This document shows, piece by piece, positions 23,005 through 31,946 of a stretch of 33,350 nucleotides of DNA. Source of the DNA: an uncultured Flavonifractor sp. (GTDB taxonomy: Bacteria; Bacillota; Clostridia; Oscillospirales; Oscillospiraceae); the NCBI GenBank assembly GCA_944385585.1, contig CALWXU010000010.1, positions 1-33,350 on the forward strand, written 5' to 3'. Below the pieces are notes generated by a model that saw only the letters and a program-made list of their open reading frames with translations, made no database searches and was not told the origin of the DNA. A program made the translations under genes and the position numbers. Position 1 is the stretch's first letter. Each line of letters starts with the position of its first letter.

Positions 23005-23014
23005 CCGCTATATT
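22986..23014 (+). promoter_or_regulatory. Promoter of the LytTR operon
   Basis: TGGACA (22986-22991) and TATATT (23009-23014) are 17 bases apart. The -35 box lies in the right arm of the preceding terminator hairpin. The predicted start is just before the ribosome site. Confidence 0.55.
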
Positions 23015-23041
23015 GAGGGGGAAGAAGGGGGGAGGATGGGC

Positions 23042-23476
23042 ATGAAGGTGGACATACGCATTGACCCCGGCTGCGGGGAGCCGTCCGTGACCATCACCGC
23101 CCCGGCCATGACCGACGAGCTGCGGGCCCTGGCCGTCCGGCTGGAGGGGGGCGGGGTGCTCATCGGCTGGGCGGGGGACACCGCCGTCCCCCTGTCGGAG
23201 GGGGAGATCCTCCGCTGCTACGGGGAGGACAAGGGCGTGAAGGTGCAGGCCGCCGGCGGGGTGTACGACCTGAGGGAGCGCCTCTACGAGCTGGAGGCCA
23301 AGCTGGACCGCCACACCTTTGTGCGCATCTCCCACTCGGAGATCGTCAACCTGCGGAAGATTACCGCCCTGGACCTCTCCCTCACCGGCACCATCCGCGT
23401 CACCCTGGCCGGGGGGGCGGTGTGCTACGCGTCCCGGCGGTACGTGAAGAAGATGAAGGAAGCTCTGGGACTTTGA
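23042..23476 (+). CDS. LytTR-domain transcriptional regulator
   Basis: Two ATGs lie 6 bases apart; 23042 is better spaced from GGGGGGAGG. The 144-residue protein has an N-terminal region of about 45 residues and a C-terminal LytTR DNA-binding domain (about 50-144), with the typical FVRISHSEIVNLRKI, the TIRVTLAGG strand and SRRYVKKMKEALG. It lacks a receiver domain, as do other stand-alone LytTR regulators that pair with DUF3021 membrane proteins and often control them. The DUF3021-type gene follows 14 bases downstream, supporting such a pair. Confidence 0.92.
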   Translation: MKVDIRIDPGCGEPSVTITAPAMTDELRALAVRLEGGGVLIGWAGDTAVPLSEGEILRCYGEDKGVKVQAAGGVYDLRERLYELEAKLDRHTFVRISHSEIVNLRKITALDLSLTGTIRVTLAGGAVCYASRRYVKKMKEALGL

Positions 23477-23490
23477 GAGGGGGAACAACC

Positions 23491-24333
23491 ATGCTGTTTG
23501 ACGACAAGAGGCGGGCCGCCCGCCGGGCCCTTGCCGGCGTCCTGCTGGGGCTGGCGGCCCACGGCCTTATGGGCCGGCTGGCCGGGGACTTTCCCATCGC
23601 CGGCCCGGCCCATTTCACCGGGTACGGGTTTCTGGACTGCGGCTTTCCCGACGCCCTGGATGGGTGGGGTGTCGCCCTGTCCTTCGCCCTCTTCGCCCTG
23701 CTGGGGGCGGAGGCGGGTGTCGCCACCCTCCCCTTCGCCGGGGAGGGCCGGGCCCTGGTGCTCCGCACCCTGGCCCACTTCGCCCTCACGGCTGGCACCA
23801 TGGCCCTGTGGGCGGGGCTCACCTTTGACCCGGCCGGGGCCGTGCTGCTGGTCTTTCTGCTGGCCGTGGTCTATGTCCTGGTGTGGCTGGGCCGGTGGGT
23901 GGGGTGGTATGTGGAGCTCTCCGCCATCCGGGAGAGGCTGGGCCTCTCCCCCGCCCCCTCCCCGCTCCGCTGGCGGGAGACCCTGCCCTATATCCCCTTC
24001 GCCGCCCTGCTGTGCCTGCTCCTGCCCCTGGCGCTGCGGCTGTTTGACGGGGGATATGTGCCGGTGCTGTCCGGGCTTCTCTACCCCTATCTCCTGCTGC
24101 CCATAGGGGCCTTCTGCTCCGGCCTGTCCCTGGGGAGAAGGCGGGGCTTCTGCCCCCTGTACCCCGCCGCGTGCGTGCTGGGCGTCCTGCTCTTCATTCC
24201 CCTTGCCCGCCTGTTCTCCAACATGTACGACTGGCCCCTGGTGACCATCGCCCTGGTCTGCTCCCTGGCGGGCAATCTGGCCGGTTCCGCCCTCCATCGG
24301 GTGCGGAAGGGGGGCGCGGGGGCTCCCCAATGA
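23491..24333 (+). CDS. DUF3021-type membrane protein with an extra C-terminal membrane domain
   Basis: The start ATG 23491 follows GAGAGGGGG. The 280-residue protein has two parts. Residues 1 to about 150 look like DUF3021: four membrane helices with LRTLAHFAL and the VYVLVWLGRWVGWYVE segment. Residues about 165-270 add three or four further helices, which I do not recognise. Typical DUF3021 proteins are about 130-150 residues, so this is a fusion or an enlarged variant. Stand-alone DUF3021 proteins are thought to restrain the LytTR partner; this is family knowledge, not visible here. Confidence 0.8.
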   Translation: MLFDDKRRAARRALAGVLLGLAAHGLMGRLAGDFPIAGPAHFTGYGFLDCGFPDALDGWGVALSFALFALLGAEAGVATLPFAGEGRALVLRTLAHFALTAGTMALWAGLTFDPAGAVLLVFLLAVVYVLVWLGRWVGWYVELSAIRERLGLSPAPSPLRWRETLPYIPFAALLCLLLPLALRLFDGGYVPVLSGLLYPYLLLPIGAFCSGLSLGRRRGFCPLYPAACVLGVLLFIPLARLFSNMYDWPLVTIALVCSLAGNLAGSALHRVRKGGAGAPQ

Positions 24334-24487
24334 CGCCTGAGACAAGCCGCCCGCGGGAGCTGCAGGCCGCCCGGATGCGCGGCATCCTGTTTGGCTGTCC
24401 CGGGCGGTAAATGGGCTGATGGAGTGGTTCATGGCTGGCAGCGGGTTCATCCAGGGCCTGGGACGGCCCCGAAAGGAGCGCATCTGT

Positions 24488-24949
24488 ATGGAAAATTACC
24501 CCATTCAGCTTCATCCCCCGACCGAGATGCGGGCGCGGGACACCCGGTGGCTGGCCGCCGCCTCCGCCATCCTGTGGGTCGGGGGCATGGCGCACTTCCT
24601 CCTTCTCCCCAAGCTGGTCTGGCACTTCTCCTGGTACCTCCCGATCCTGGGCCTCCTGCCGGCTATGCTGTGCTGGCTGGTCCTCTGGGTGGAGGCGTCG
24701 GTCTGCTTCCTGGCCTCCCTGGCGTGCGGCGTCTGGGCCGTCCTCCGGGGGACGCGCTGGCCCGCTGCCTGCGCGGCGGCCAGCGCCCTGGCCCTGCTGC
24801 TCCTGCTGGCGGCCTCCCTCCTGTACCCGAGCCTGCAGGAATGGGAGCTGCCCTGGCTGTCCGGGCTGGTGGAGGGGCTGCTGGGATGGCTGATCGCCCC
24901 GCCGGACGGCCTGCGCCTGCTCCTCCTGCCGGCCGGCGGGAGCCTTTGA
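24488..24949 (+). CDS. Small multi-pass membrane protein, unknown function
   Basis: The start ATG 24488 has AAAGGAG 10 bases upstream; the frame extends 69 bases further without a ribosome site. The 153-residue product has about four membrane helices (roughly 24-42, 48-70, 72-88 and 95-115) and a C-terminal amphipathic tail. I recognise no family. It follows the DUF3021-type gene after a 154-base gap that holds no clear promoter or terminator, and precedes another membrane protein gene by 14 bases, so the two are co-transcribed. Confidence 0.72.
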   Translation: MENYPIQLHPPTEMRARDTRWLAAASAILWVGGMAHFLLLPKLVWHFSWYLPILGLLPAMLCWLVLWVEASVCFLASLACGVWAVLRGTRWPAACAAASALALLLLLAASLLYPSLQEWELPWLSGLVEGLLGWLIAPPDGLRLLLLPAGGSL

Positions 24950-24963
24950 AAGGAGATGCTCGG

Positions 24964-25458
24964 ATGCCTCGAACCCAAGTCCGGCTGTACAACATCCTGC
25001 TGCCCATCTGGCTGCTGTGGATCTTCCCACAGGTGTGGCTGGTGATCCTCCCCGGCAACCTGCTCATCGACTGCGCCGTCCTGCTGCTGGCCCTGCTGGC
25101 CCTCCGATGCACCGCCAAAAAGATGGTGCTCCGCCGGGTGTGGTGGCGGGTCTGGGCCAACGGCTTCCTGGCCGACGCCGCGGGGGTGGCGTGGATGGTG
25201 CTGGGGCTGTTCTCCGCCGCCTGGGGCGGCGGCTGGTGGGAGGCGAACCTCGCCGGCATTGCGGGCAGCCCCTTCCGCACCCCTCTGTCCCTTGTGTGGA
25301 CGCTGGTCGGGGTGGCCGTCGCCGGCGTGTGCATCTACTTCCTGGACCGGCGCACCCTGGCCCGCTGCCCGGAGCTGGATGGCCGCCAGCGGCACAGGGC
25401 CGCCCTGGCCCTGGCGGCGGCCACCGCCCCCTGGCTGTTCCTGGTGCCCATGTATTGA
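24964..25458 (+). CDS. Small four-helix membrane protein, unknown function
   Basis: The start ATG 24964 follows GAAAGGAG. The 164-residue product has about four membrane helices. Its N-terminus (RLYNILLPIWLLWIFP, then LPGNLLIDC) recalls a conserved but uncharacterised family in Clostridia, judged from memory. It is the last gene of the LytTR operon and is followed by a strong terminator. Confidence 0.82.
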   Translation: MPRTQVRLYNILLPIWLLWIFPQVWLVILPGNLLIDCAVLLLALLALRCTAKKMVLRRVWWRVWANGFLADAAGVAWMVLGLFSAAWGGGWWEANLAGIAGSPFRTPLSLVWTLVGVAVAGVCIYFLDRRTLARCPELDGRQRHRAALALAAATAPWLFLVPMY

Positions 25459-25462
25459 ACGA

Positions 25463-25503
25463 AACAAGCGCGGGCTGGTTTTCAACCGGCCCGCGCTTGT
25501 TGT
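25463..25503. terminator. Bidirectional terminator after the LytTR operon
   Basis: An 18-base-pair stem with one wobble (25463-25480 with 25484-25501) closes a TTC loop. It lies between two convergent genes and has T-rich flanks on both strands (TTGTTGT right, TTTCGTTC on the minus strand). Confidence 0.85.
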
Positions 25504-25506
25504 ATC

Positions 25507-26058
25507 TCAGGAAATGGATTTTCCCAGGCCGTAGGCCGCCTGGAGCTCTGGCTTTCCGTCGATGTCACCCACGTCCCCGTTGCCCCCGGCCAGCACGTGG
25601 CCCAGGTTTCTCCACCGCAGGTGCTCCAGCAGGTGGTCGTAATAGGTGAGCACATCCGCGAAGCCGCTCCCCTCCGCCGCCATCAGCAGGCAGGCGGCCC
25701 TGTCGCGGCCCCGCAGCAGGTTGCCGTCCCCCTCCTCCAGGGCGAAGAGGCGGTCAAAGGCGGTGCGGAGCTGGCCGCTCAGGTTCCAGTAGTACAGGGG
25801 GGAGGCCAGCACCACCACGTCGCTCTCCCGCACCGCCGGGTAGATCCGGTCCATATCGTCCCGCTGCGCACAGGGGTGCTCCCGGCCGCTGTGGCCGCCG
25901 AAGCAGCCCTTGCAGCCGTGGATCTCCATGCCGTCCAGGAAGAACTCGGTCACCGTATGGCCCGCCTCCTCCGCGCCCCGGGTGAACTCCCGCACCAGGG
26001 CGGAGGTGTTGCCCTTCCTCCGGGGGCTGCCGTTGAGCACCACAATGTTCTTGCCCAT
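25507..26058 (-). CDS. Flavodoxin-fold NAD(P)H-dependent FMN reductase / iron-sulfur flavoprotein-like
   Basis: I start at ATG 26058, which follows AGGAGGA; the frame extends 90 bases upstream through the promoter. The 183-residue protein has the FMN phosphate loop NGSPRRKGNTSAL (about residues 9-21), the SPLYYWNLSG segment (about 86-95) that contacts the flavin, and a Cys pair in GCKGCFGG near 47-50. This is the NADPH-dependent FMN reductase/iron-sulfur flavoprotein group, though only two cysteines of a cluster motif plus CAQRDD nearby are seen. It is a cytoplasmic redox protein, transcribed divergently from an HxlR-type regulator that probably controls it. Confidence 0.9.
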   Translation of the reverse strand: MGKNIVVLNGSPRRKGNTSALVREFTRGAEEAGHTVTEFFLDGMEIHGCKGCFGGHSGREHPCAQRDDMDRIYPAVRESDVVVLASPLYYWNLSGQLRTAFDRLFALEEGDGNLLRGRDRAACLLMAAEGSGFADVLTYYDHLLEHLRWRNLGHVLAGGNGDVGDIDGKPELQAAYGLGKSIS

Positions 26059-26083
26059 AGAAATATCCTCCTGTTCCGCGGGA

Positions 26084-26112
26084 TTGACTTCCCCCGCGCT
26101 TGTTACTATAAT
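26084..26112 (+). promoter_or_regulatory. Promoter of the HxlR-type regulator gene
   Basis: TTGACT (26084-26089) and a perfect TATAAT (26107-26112) are 17 bases apart. The leader to the ATG at 26202 is about 80 bases and contains the candidate operator. Confidence 0.75.
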
Positions 26113-26138
26113 CATAGCAGGCATGAGAGGAAAAACAA
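26111..26138 (-). promoter_or_regulatory. Promoter of the flavodoxin-fold reductase gene
   Basis: On the minus strand TTGTTT (26133-26138) and TATGAT (26111-26116) are 16 bases apart. It overlaps the -10 region of the opposite promoter, so the two promoters compete for polymerase. Confidence 0.55.
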
Positions 26139-26161
26139 GTACGCACAAACAAGTGCGATAC
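26139..26161. promoter_or_regulatory. Candidate HxlR operator
   Basis: CGCAC (26142-26146) and GTGCG (26153-26157) are an inverted repeat around AAACAA. The outer GTA at 26139 and TAC at 26159 also match, with one extra base on the right. It adjoins the -35 box of the reductase promoter and lies in the leader of the regulator gene, so one bound dimer could repress both. Confidence 0.5.
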
Positions 26162-26201
26162 TATCAAGAGAGAGCAATGCTTACTTTTGGGAGAGTGTCA
26201 C

Positions 26202-26534
26202 ATGGGCGAGCGGTGCATTTCCAACGAGAGCCTGGGCGCCACCGGGTTCAGCTATACCCTGTCGCTGATCAGCGGCAAATACAAGATGACCATTCTCTAC
26301 ACCCTGATGGAGTTCGGGGTGGTGCGCTTCAATGAGATGAAGAAGTACATCGGCGGCATCTCCTACAAGACCCTCAGCACCACGCTGAAGGAGCTGGAGG
26401 CCGACCAACTGGTCCACCGGGAGGAGTACCCCCAGATCCCCCCCAAGGTGGAGTACAGCCTGACGGAGCGGGGGAAGTCCCTGATCCCCATCCTGGACCA
26501 GATGTGCGAGTGGGGGGACAGCCACCGTATATAG
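26202..26534 (+). CDS. HxlR-family transcriptional regulator
   Basis: The start ATG 26202 follows GGGAGAG; a TTG 15 bases earlier is less likely. The 110-residue protein shows the HxlR winged helix: SLISGKYKMTILYTL, RFNEMKKYIGGISYKTLSTTLKELE, and the wing VHREEYPQIPPKVEYSLTERGK. Family members such as YodB and HypR sense thiol-reactive or redox stress through cysteines; here Cys near residue 5 and Cys near the C-terminus could serve. The divergent FMN reductase gene fits a redox or quinone detoxification role. Confidence 0.94.
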   Translation: MGERCISNESLGATGFSYTLSLISGKYKMTILYTLMEFGVVRFNEMKKYIGGISYKTLSTTLKELEADQLVHREEYPQIPPKVEYSLTERGKSLIPILDQMCEWGDSHRI

Positions 26535-26538
26535 TCTC

Positions 26539-26563
26539 TTTTGCTATGCTTTGCATAGCAAAA
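26539..26563 (+). terminator. Weak hairpin after the HxlR gene
   Basis: TTTTGCTATGC (26539-26549) pairs with GCATAGCAAAA (26553-26563) around TTT, just after the stop. No T tract follows (ATATTGAG), so termination is likely to be partial. Confidence 0.45.
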
Positions 26564-26564
26564 T

Positions 26565-26701
26565 ATTGAGATGCGCCATTTCCTCGCCCCTTTGGGGCAA
26601 CCGGAAATGTTGCGCAAAAACTTCATGCGCATAACCTTTGCAAATATTCATGGTGTGCCGAACACGCATGAAGTTTTCCGCCGGCCCTTGCAAAACCGGC
26701 G
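26565..26701. other. Hairpin-rich, AT-richer spacer upstream of the asnS promoter
   Basis: This stretch between the HxlR gene and the asnS promoter carries no gene. It has CATTTCC/GGAAATG enclosing GCCCC-TTT-GGGGC near 26576-26609. A perfect 13-base inverted repeat, AAAACTTCATGCG at 26617-26629 and CGCATGAAGTTTT at 26665-26677, follows with a 35-base interior. CGCCGG/CCGGCG lies near 26679-26701. The inverted repeat has A-rich and T-rich ends and could act as a bidirectional terminator with a large loop. I see no T-box motif. Confidence 0.5.
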
Positions 26702-26715
26702 AAAAATGATATACT
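26688..26715 (+). promoter_or_regulatory. asnS promoter
   Basis: TTGCAA (26688-26693) and TATACT (26710-26715) are 16 bases apart. The predicted leader is about 40 bases, too short for a T-box riboswitch. Confidence 0.65.
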
Positions 26716-26760
26716 ATTGCCCACTGAGACTTTATTTTTTAAGAATAGAGGGAACGACCA

Positions 26761-28155
26761 ATGGAACGCACAAAAATCGCGCAGATCTTTGCCGACCAGG
26801 AGCGGTTCGGCGGGAAAGAGGTGCTGGTGTCCGGCTGGGCCCGCACCATCCGGGACATGAAGACCTTCGGCTTCATCGAGCTCAACGACGGCTCCTGCTT
26901 CAAGAACCTGCAGATCGTTATGGACTCGGGCAGCCTGGCCAACTACAAGGAGATCGCCTCCCAGAACGTGGGGGCCGCCCTCACCGTCACCGGCACGGTG
27001 GTGCTCACCCCCGAGGCCAAGCAGCCCCTGGAGGTGAAGGCCGCCTCCATCGCGGTGGAGGGCCCCTCCTCCCCGGAGTACCCCCTCCAGAAAAAGCGCC
27101 ACAGCGTGGAGTATCTGCGCACCATCCAGCACCTGCGGCCCCGCACCAACCTGTTCTCCGCCGCCTTCCGGGTGCGCTCCGTGGCGGCCCACGCCATCCA
27201 CTGCTTCTTCCAGGAGCGGGGCTTCGTCTACGTCCACACCCCCATCATCACCGCCTCCGACTGTGAGGGCGCCGGCGAGATGTTCCGGGTGACCACCCTG
27301 GACATGGACAACCCGCCCAGGAACGAGGACGGCAGTGTGGACTACACCAAGGACTTCTTCGGCAAGCCCGCCAACCTGACCGTGTCCGGTCAGCTCAACG
27401 CGGAGAACTTCGCCATGGCCTTCGGCGACGTGTACACCTTCGGCCCCACCTTCCGGGCGGAGAACTCCAACACCCAGCGCCACGCCGCCGAGTTCTGGAT
27501 GATCGAGCCGGAGATGGCCTTCTGCGACCTGAAGGGCGACATGGACGTGGCCGAGGCCATGATCAAGCACATCATCAAGACCGTCATGGACAAGTGCCCC
27601 GACGAGATCAACTTCTTCAACTCCTTCGTGGACAAGGGCCTGAAGGAGCGGCTGGAGCACGTGGCCGCCTCCGACTTCGGCCGGGTGAGCTACACCGAGG
27701 CGGTGGAGCTGCTCAAGCAGAACAACGACAAGTTCGACTACAAGGTGGACTGGGGCTGCGACCTCCAGACCGAGCATGAGCGGTATCTCACCGAGCAGAT
27801 CTTCAAAAAGCCGGTGTTCGTCACCGACTACCCCAAGGAGATCAAGGCCTTCTATATGCGCCTCAACGACGACGGCAGGACCGTGGCCGCCTGCGACTGC
27901 CTGGTGCCCGGCATCGGGGAGATCATTGGGGGCTCCCAGCGTGAGGAGCGGCTGGACCTGCTGGAGGGCCGCATCCAGGAGCTGGGCATGCGGCCGGAGG
28001 ACTACTGGTGGTACCTGGATCTGCGGCGCTACGGCGGCTGCAAGCACGCCGGGTTCGGCCTGGGCTTTGAGCGCATGGTCATGTACCTCACCGGCATCTC
28101 CAACATCCGGGACGTACTGCCCCACCCCCGCACCGTGGGCAACGCGGAGTTCTGA
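26761..28155 (+). CDS. asnS: Asparaginyl-tRNA synthetase
   Basis: The 464-residue protein is a class IIb synthetase that charges tRNA-Asn with asparagine. It has an N-terminal OB-fold anticodon-binding domain (about 1-110; [21 protein letters not shown]), then the catalytic domain with motif 2 ([22 protein letters not shown]) and motif 3 ([15 protein letters not shown]). The NTQRH segment distinguishes AsnRS from AspRS. GAGGGA lies 7 bases before the ATG. It is a single-gene unit with its own promoter and terminator. A direct AsnRS means that this organism need not rely only on tRNA-dependent transamidation for Asn-tRNA. Confidence 0.98.
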   Translation: MERTKIAQIFADQERFGGKEVLVSGWARTIRDMKTFGFIELNDGSCFKNLQIVMDSGSLANYKEIASQNVGAALTVTGTVVLTPEAKQPLEVKAASIAVEGPSSPEYPLQKKRHSVEYLRTIQHLRPRTNLFSAAFRVRSVAAHAIHCFFQERGFVYVHTPIITASDCEGAGEMFRVTTLDMDNPPRNEDGSVDYTKDFFGKPANLTVSGQLNAENFAMAFGDVYTFGPTFRAENSNTQRHAAEFWMIEPEMAFCDLKGDMDVAEAMIKHIIKTVMDKCPDEINFFNSFVDKGLKERLEHVAASDFGRVSYTEAVELLKQNNDKFDYKVDWGCDLQTEHERYLTEQIFKKPVFVTDYPKEIKAFYMRLNDDGRTVAACDCLVPGIGEIIGGSQREERLDLLEGRIQELGMRPEDYWWYLDLRRYGGCKHAGFGLGFERMVMYLTGISNIRDVLPHPRTVGNAEF

Positions 28156-28172
28156 ATCCAAGTACAGACAGG

Positions 28173-28203
28173 AATGGGCGGTCCGGAGGGGCCGCCCATT
28201 TGT
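28173..28203 (+). terminator. Terminator of asnS
   Basis: A 12-base-pair stem with one wobble (28173-28184 with 28189-28200) closes GGAG and is followed by TG after two stem T residues. The short T tail makes it a moderate terminator. Confidence 0.6.
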
Positions 28204-28410
28204 GCGTCCAGGCGTGTGTCTGGCCGCCGCGCCCTGTGGGGGCACGGCCTCCCAGGGGGCGCCTACGCGGCGGGCTTCTCCTCCTCCCTGCTTGTCTATT
28301 TGGAGGCTCCGCCTCCCCGGGGGGCACCTATGCGCCGGGGCGCTTCCGATGAAAATCCAGCGAAGCCACCTTCAAAAAAGCGGCCCGCCTCCGGGGCGCC
28401 TCGATGGCCA
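28204..28410. repeat. GC-rich intergenic element 1 with internal repeats and conserved tail
   Basis: Between asnS and phoR there is no gene. The stretch holds a 20-base imperfect direct repeat (28255-28274 and 28320-28339, 17 of 20 identical), the hairpins GGAGGC-TCC-GCCTCC (about 28302-28316) and CCCCGG/CCGGGG (to about 28340), then a 35-base tail (28347-28381) also found at 30535-30569. This is not seen in any coding frame that I would call real. I read it as a non-coding repeat of unknown type. Confidence 0.55.
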
Positions 28411-28416
28411 AACAGG

Positions 28417-28446
28417 AAGGACGGCTGAGTCTCAGCCGTCCTTTTC
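28417..28446. terminator. Terminator between element 1 and phoR
   Basis: GGACGGCTGA (28419-28428) pairs with TCAGCCGTCC (28432-28441) around GTC, extended by A-T pairs, and TTTT follows on the plus strand. It lies directly downstream of phoR on the minus strand, where the tail is weaker. Confidence 0.75.
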
Positions 28447-28451
28447 TGTGT

Positions 28452-30185
<1,734 letters not shown>

Positions 30186-30591
30186 TGGCTAAACCCCCTG
30201 AAATGAGGCGGGAGGGGACGCGGAGCTGGCGGCCGCGACGGCTCGCGGCCCTGCATGCCGTTTCGCGGCCTGCCCCCGGCCTCGCAGAGTTTTGCCGGCC
30301 CCGCCGGCAAAAAGAAATCAAAATTTGTGCGGAGCAGGACACACCCCAGGGTGCCTTCTCTTGCCCCTTCGGGGCAATTCACCTTGTGCGCCTGCGCAGC
30401 ACACCGATACCCGCTCCGCCACCGGCGGGCGGCCACCCGCGCTGTGCGCGGGTGGGGGGTATCGCGGCCATTGTGCCGCCCTTCTGGCGGCGCGGCGGCC
30501 GCGTATCTAGGGTCGAACCTGCCGGGGGCAGGTTCGATGAAAATACAGCGTCAGCCACCTCAAAAAAGCAGATGCAATTCCCCCCTAGAGG
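30186..30591. repeat. 406-base hairpin-rich element 2 between phoB and phoR
   Basis: No gene is present. Perfect or near-perfect hairpins follow one another: TTTTGCCGG/CCGGCAAAA (30290-30312), TTGCCCC-TTC-GGGGCAA (30361-30377), a large nested stem from about 30405 to 30463 with CACCCGCG/CGCGGGTG inside GATACC/GGTATC, GCCGCC/GGCGGC near 30475-30491, and TCGAACCTGCC-GGG-GGCAGGTTCGA (30513-30537). The conserved tail 30535-30569 follows. The hairpins lack T tracts, so read-through from phoB to phoR remains possible. Confidence 0.6.
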
Positions 30592-31260
30592 TTAAGTCAT
30601 CTTGTACCCCACGCCCCGGACCGTCGTGATCACGTCCTCCCCCAGCTTCTGGCGGAGGGCCTTGACGTGCATGTCCACCGTCCGGGTCTCGCCGGTGTAG
30701 TCGTAGTCCCACACGGCCTGGAGGATCTCATCCCGGGTGAGGGCCACCCCCCGGCGGGTGCACAGCAGCTTGAGCAGCTCAAATTCCTTGTAGGTCAGCT
30801 CCACCAGCTTTCCTGCCTTGCGCACCTCCCTGGCGGCGGGGTCGATCTCCACGTCCCCCCAGGAGAGGATCCGGTCCCCCTTGCGCTCGGTGCGGCGGAG
30901 CAGCGCCTTCACCCGGGCCTGGAGCTCCATGATGCCGAAGGGCTTGACCACATAGTCGTCCGCCCCGCTCTCCAGCCCCTGGACCCGGTCCATCTCGGCG
31001 GTGCGGGCGGTGAGCATAATGACGGGGATATCGGCGGTGTCCCGCCCCTCCCGCAGGCGGCGGAGGATCTCCAGCCCGTCCATGCCGGGGAGCATGATGT
31101 CCAGGATGTACAGAACGGGCAGGCTCTCCCCGTCCTCGCCGGCGAAGAGGGCCTCGCCGGACTCATAGGCCCGGACGGCGTACCCCACCGACTGGAAATA
31201 GTAGCGGAGCATCTCCCGGATGCTCTCGTCGTCCTCTACGACCGCAATGGCCCTGGCCAT
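30592..31260 (-). CDS. phoB: PhoB/PhoP-type response regulator
   Basis: The 222-residue protein has a receiver domain (about 1-118) with the acidic pocket VVEDDE, the phosphoacceptor Asp in YILDIMLPGMDG and the conserved KPF lysine. A C-terminal OmpR/PhoB winged helix (about 130-222; LTYKEFELLKLL, VDMHVKALRQKLG, VRGVGYKM) follows. OmpR-family regulators bind direct repeats with about 11-base spacing. It lies 12 bases after phoU, so the operon runs pstA-pstB-phoU-phoB. The symbol rests on context; in Bacillus the equivalent is called phoP. Confidence 0.94.
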   Translation of the reverse strand: MARAIAVVEDDESIREMLRYYFQSVGYAVRAYESGEALFAGEDGESLPVLYILDIMLPGMDGLEILRRLREGRDTADIPVIMLTARTAEMDRVQGLESGADDYVVKPFGIMELQARVKALLRRTERKGDRILSWGDVEIDPAAREVRKAGKLVELTYKEFELLKLLCTRRGVALTRDEILQAVWDYDYTGETRTVDMHVKALRQKLGEDVITTVRGVGYKMT

Positions 31261-31272
31261 GGCAGTCCCTCC

Positions 31273-31917
31273 TTACCCCAGAATTTCGCCGGTGACGCAG
31301 AAGATGGCCCACTGGGCGATGTTCACCGCGTGGTCGGCGGTGCGCTCCAGGTACTTGGCGATGATGATCAGGTCGATGGCCTGGTCGGCCTCCTCCCGGT
31401 TGTCCACAATCAGGCCCACCAGCTCGTCCTTGATGGTGCGGAAGTACTCGTCCACCTCGTCGTCCAGGGCGATGACGGCCTGGGCGGCCTCGGTGTCCCG
31501 GTTGACGTAGGCGAAGATGGACCGCTTGACCATGATGCCGGCCTTCTGGCTCATGGCCCGGATGTCGGCCAGGGTCTGGGTCTGCTTCTGGCCCTTGAGC
31601 AGCAGGGCGATCTCCGCGATGTTGGCGCACTGGTCGCCGATGCGCTGCAGGTCGGTGACCATCTTCAGGGCGGCGGAGATGGTGCGCAGGTCCCGGGCCA
31701 CGGGCTGCTGCTGCAGCAGCAGGCGCAGGCAGCGGTTCTCGATGTCCCGCTCCATCTGGTCCATGGCCTTGGTCATCTCCACGGCGGACTTGGCGGTGGC
31801 CTCGTCCCCGGTGGTCAGGGACTCGATGACCACGTCGATGCAGTCCTCCGCCGCGGCGGCCATGTCGATCATCTCATAGTTGAGCTCCTGGAGCTCGGCG
31901 TCAAAGGTTTTTCTCAT
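31273..31917 (-). CDS. phoU: Phosphate signalling complex protein PhoU
   Basis: The start ATG 31917 follows AAGGAG; the open frame runs on upstream through the intergenic repeat. The 214-residue all-helical protein has the two PhoU repeats, seen in the N-terminal MRKTFDAELQELNYEMIDMA and in ARDLRTISAALKMVTDLQRIGDQCANIAE, and again in IDLIIIAKYLERTADHAVNIAQW. The D/E-x-x-x-D motifs bind metal. PhoU is a peripheral membrane protein that links the Pst transporter to PhoR and limits phosphate uptake. Confidence 0.96.
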   Translation of the reverse strand: MRKTFDAELQELNYEMIDMAAAAEDCIDVVIESLTTGDEATAKSAVEMTKAMDQMERDIENRCLRLLLQQQPVARDLRTISAALKMVTDLQRIGDQCANIAEIALLLKGQKQTQTLADIRAMSQKAGIMVKRSIFAYVNRDTEAAQAVIALDDEVDEYFRTIKDELVGLIVDNREEADQAIDLIIIAKYLERTADHAVNIAQWAIFCVTGEILG

Positions 31918-31946
31918 AGCGTTACTCCTTCTGCGATCTGGGGCGC

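Noticed and set aside
24334..24487. A possible small gene in the gap after the DUF3021-type gene.
   Set aside because: No ribosome site or conserved-looking frame is visible. The upstream extension of the next gene lacks a Shine-Dalgarno site.
26535..26760. A T-box riboswitch upstream of asnS.
   Set aside because: The conserved T-box sequence (AGGGTGGNACCGCG) is absent and the leader from the predicted promoter is only about 40 bases.
30203..30629. Short open frames of 70-130 residues in the phoB-phoR spacer.
   Set aside because: They have no consistent frame, no ribosome site of note, and their composition follows the hairpins. I read the spacer as non-coding.
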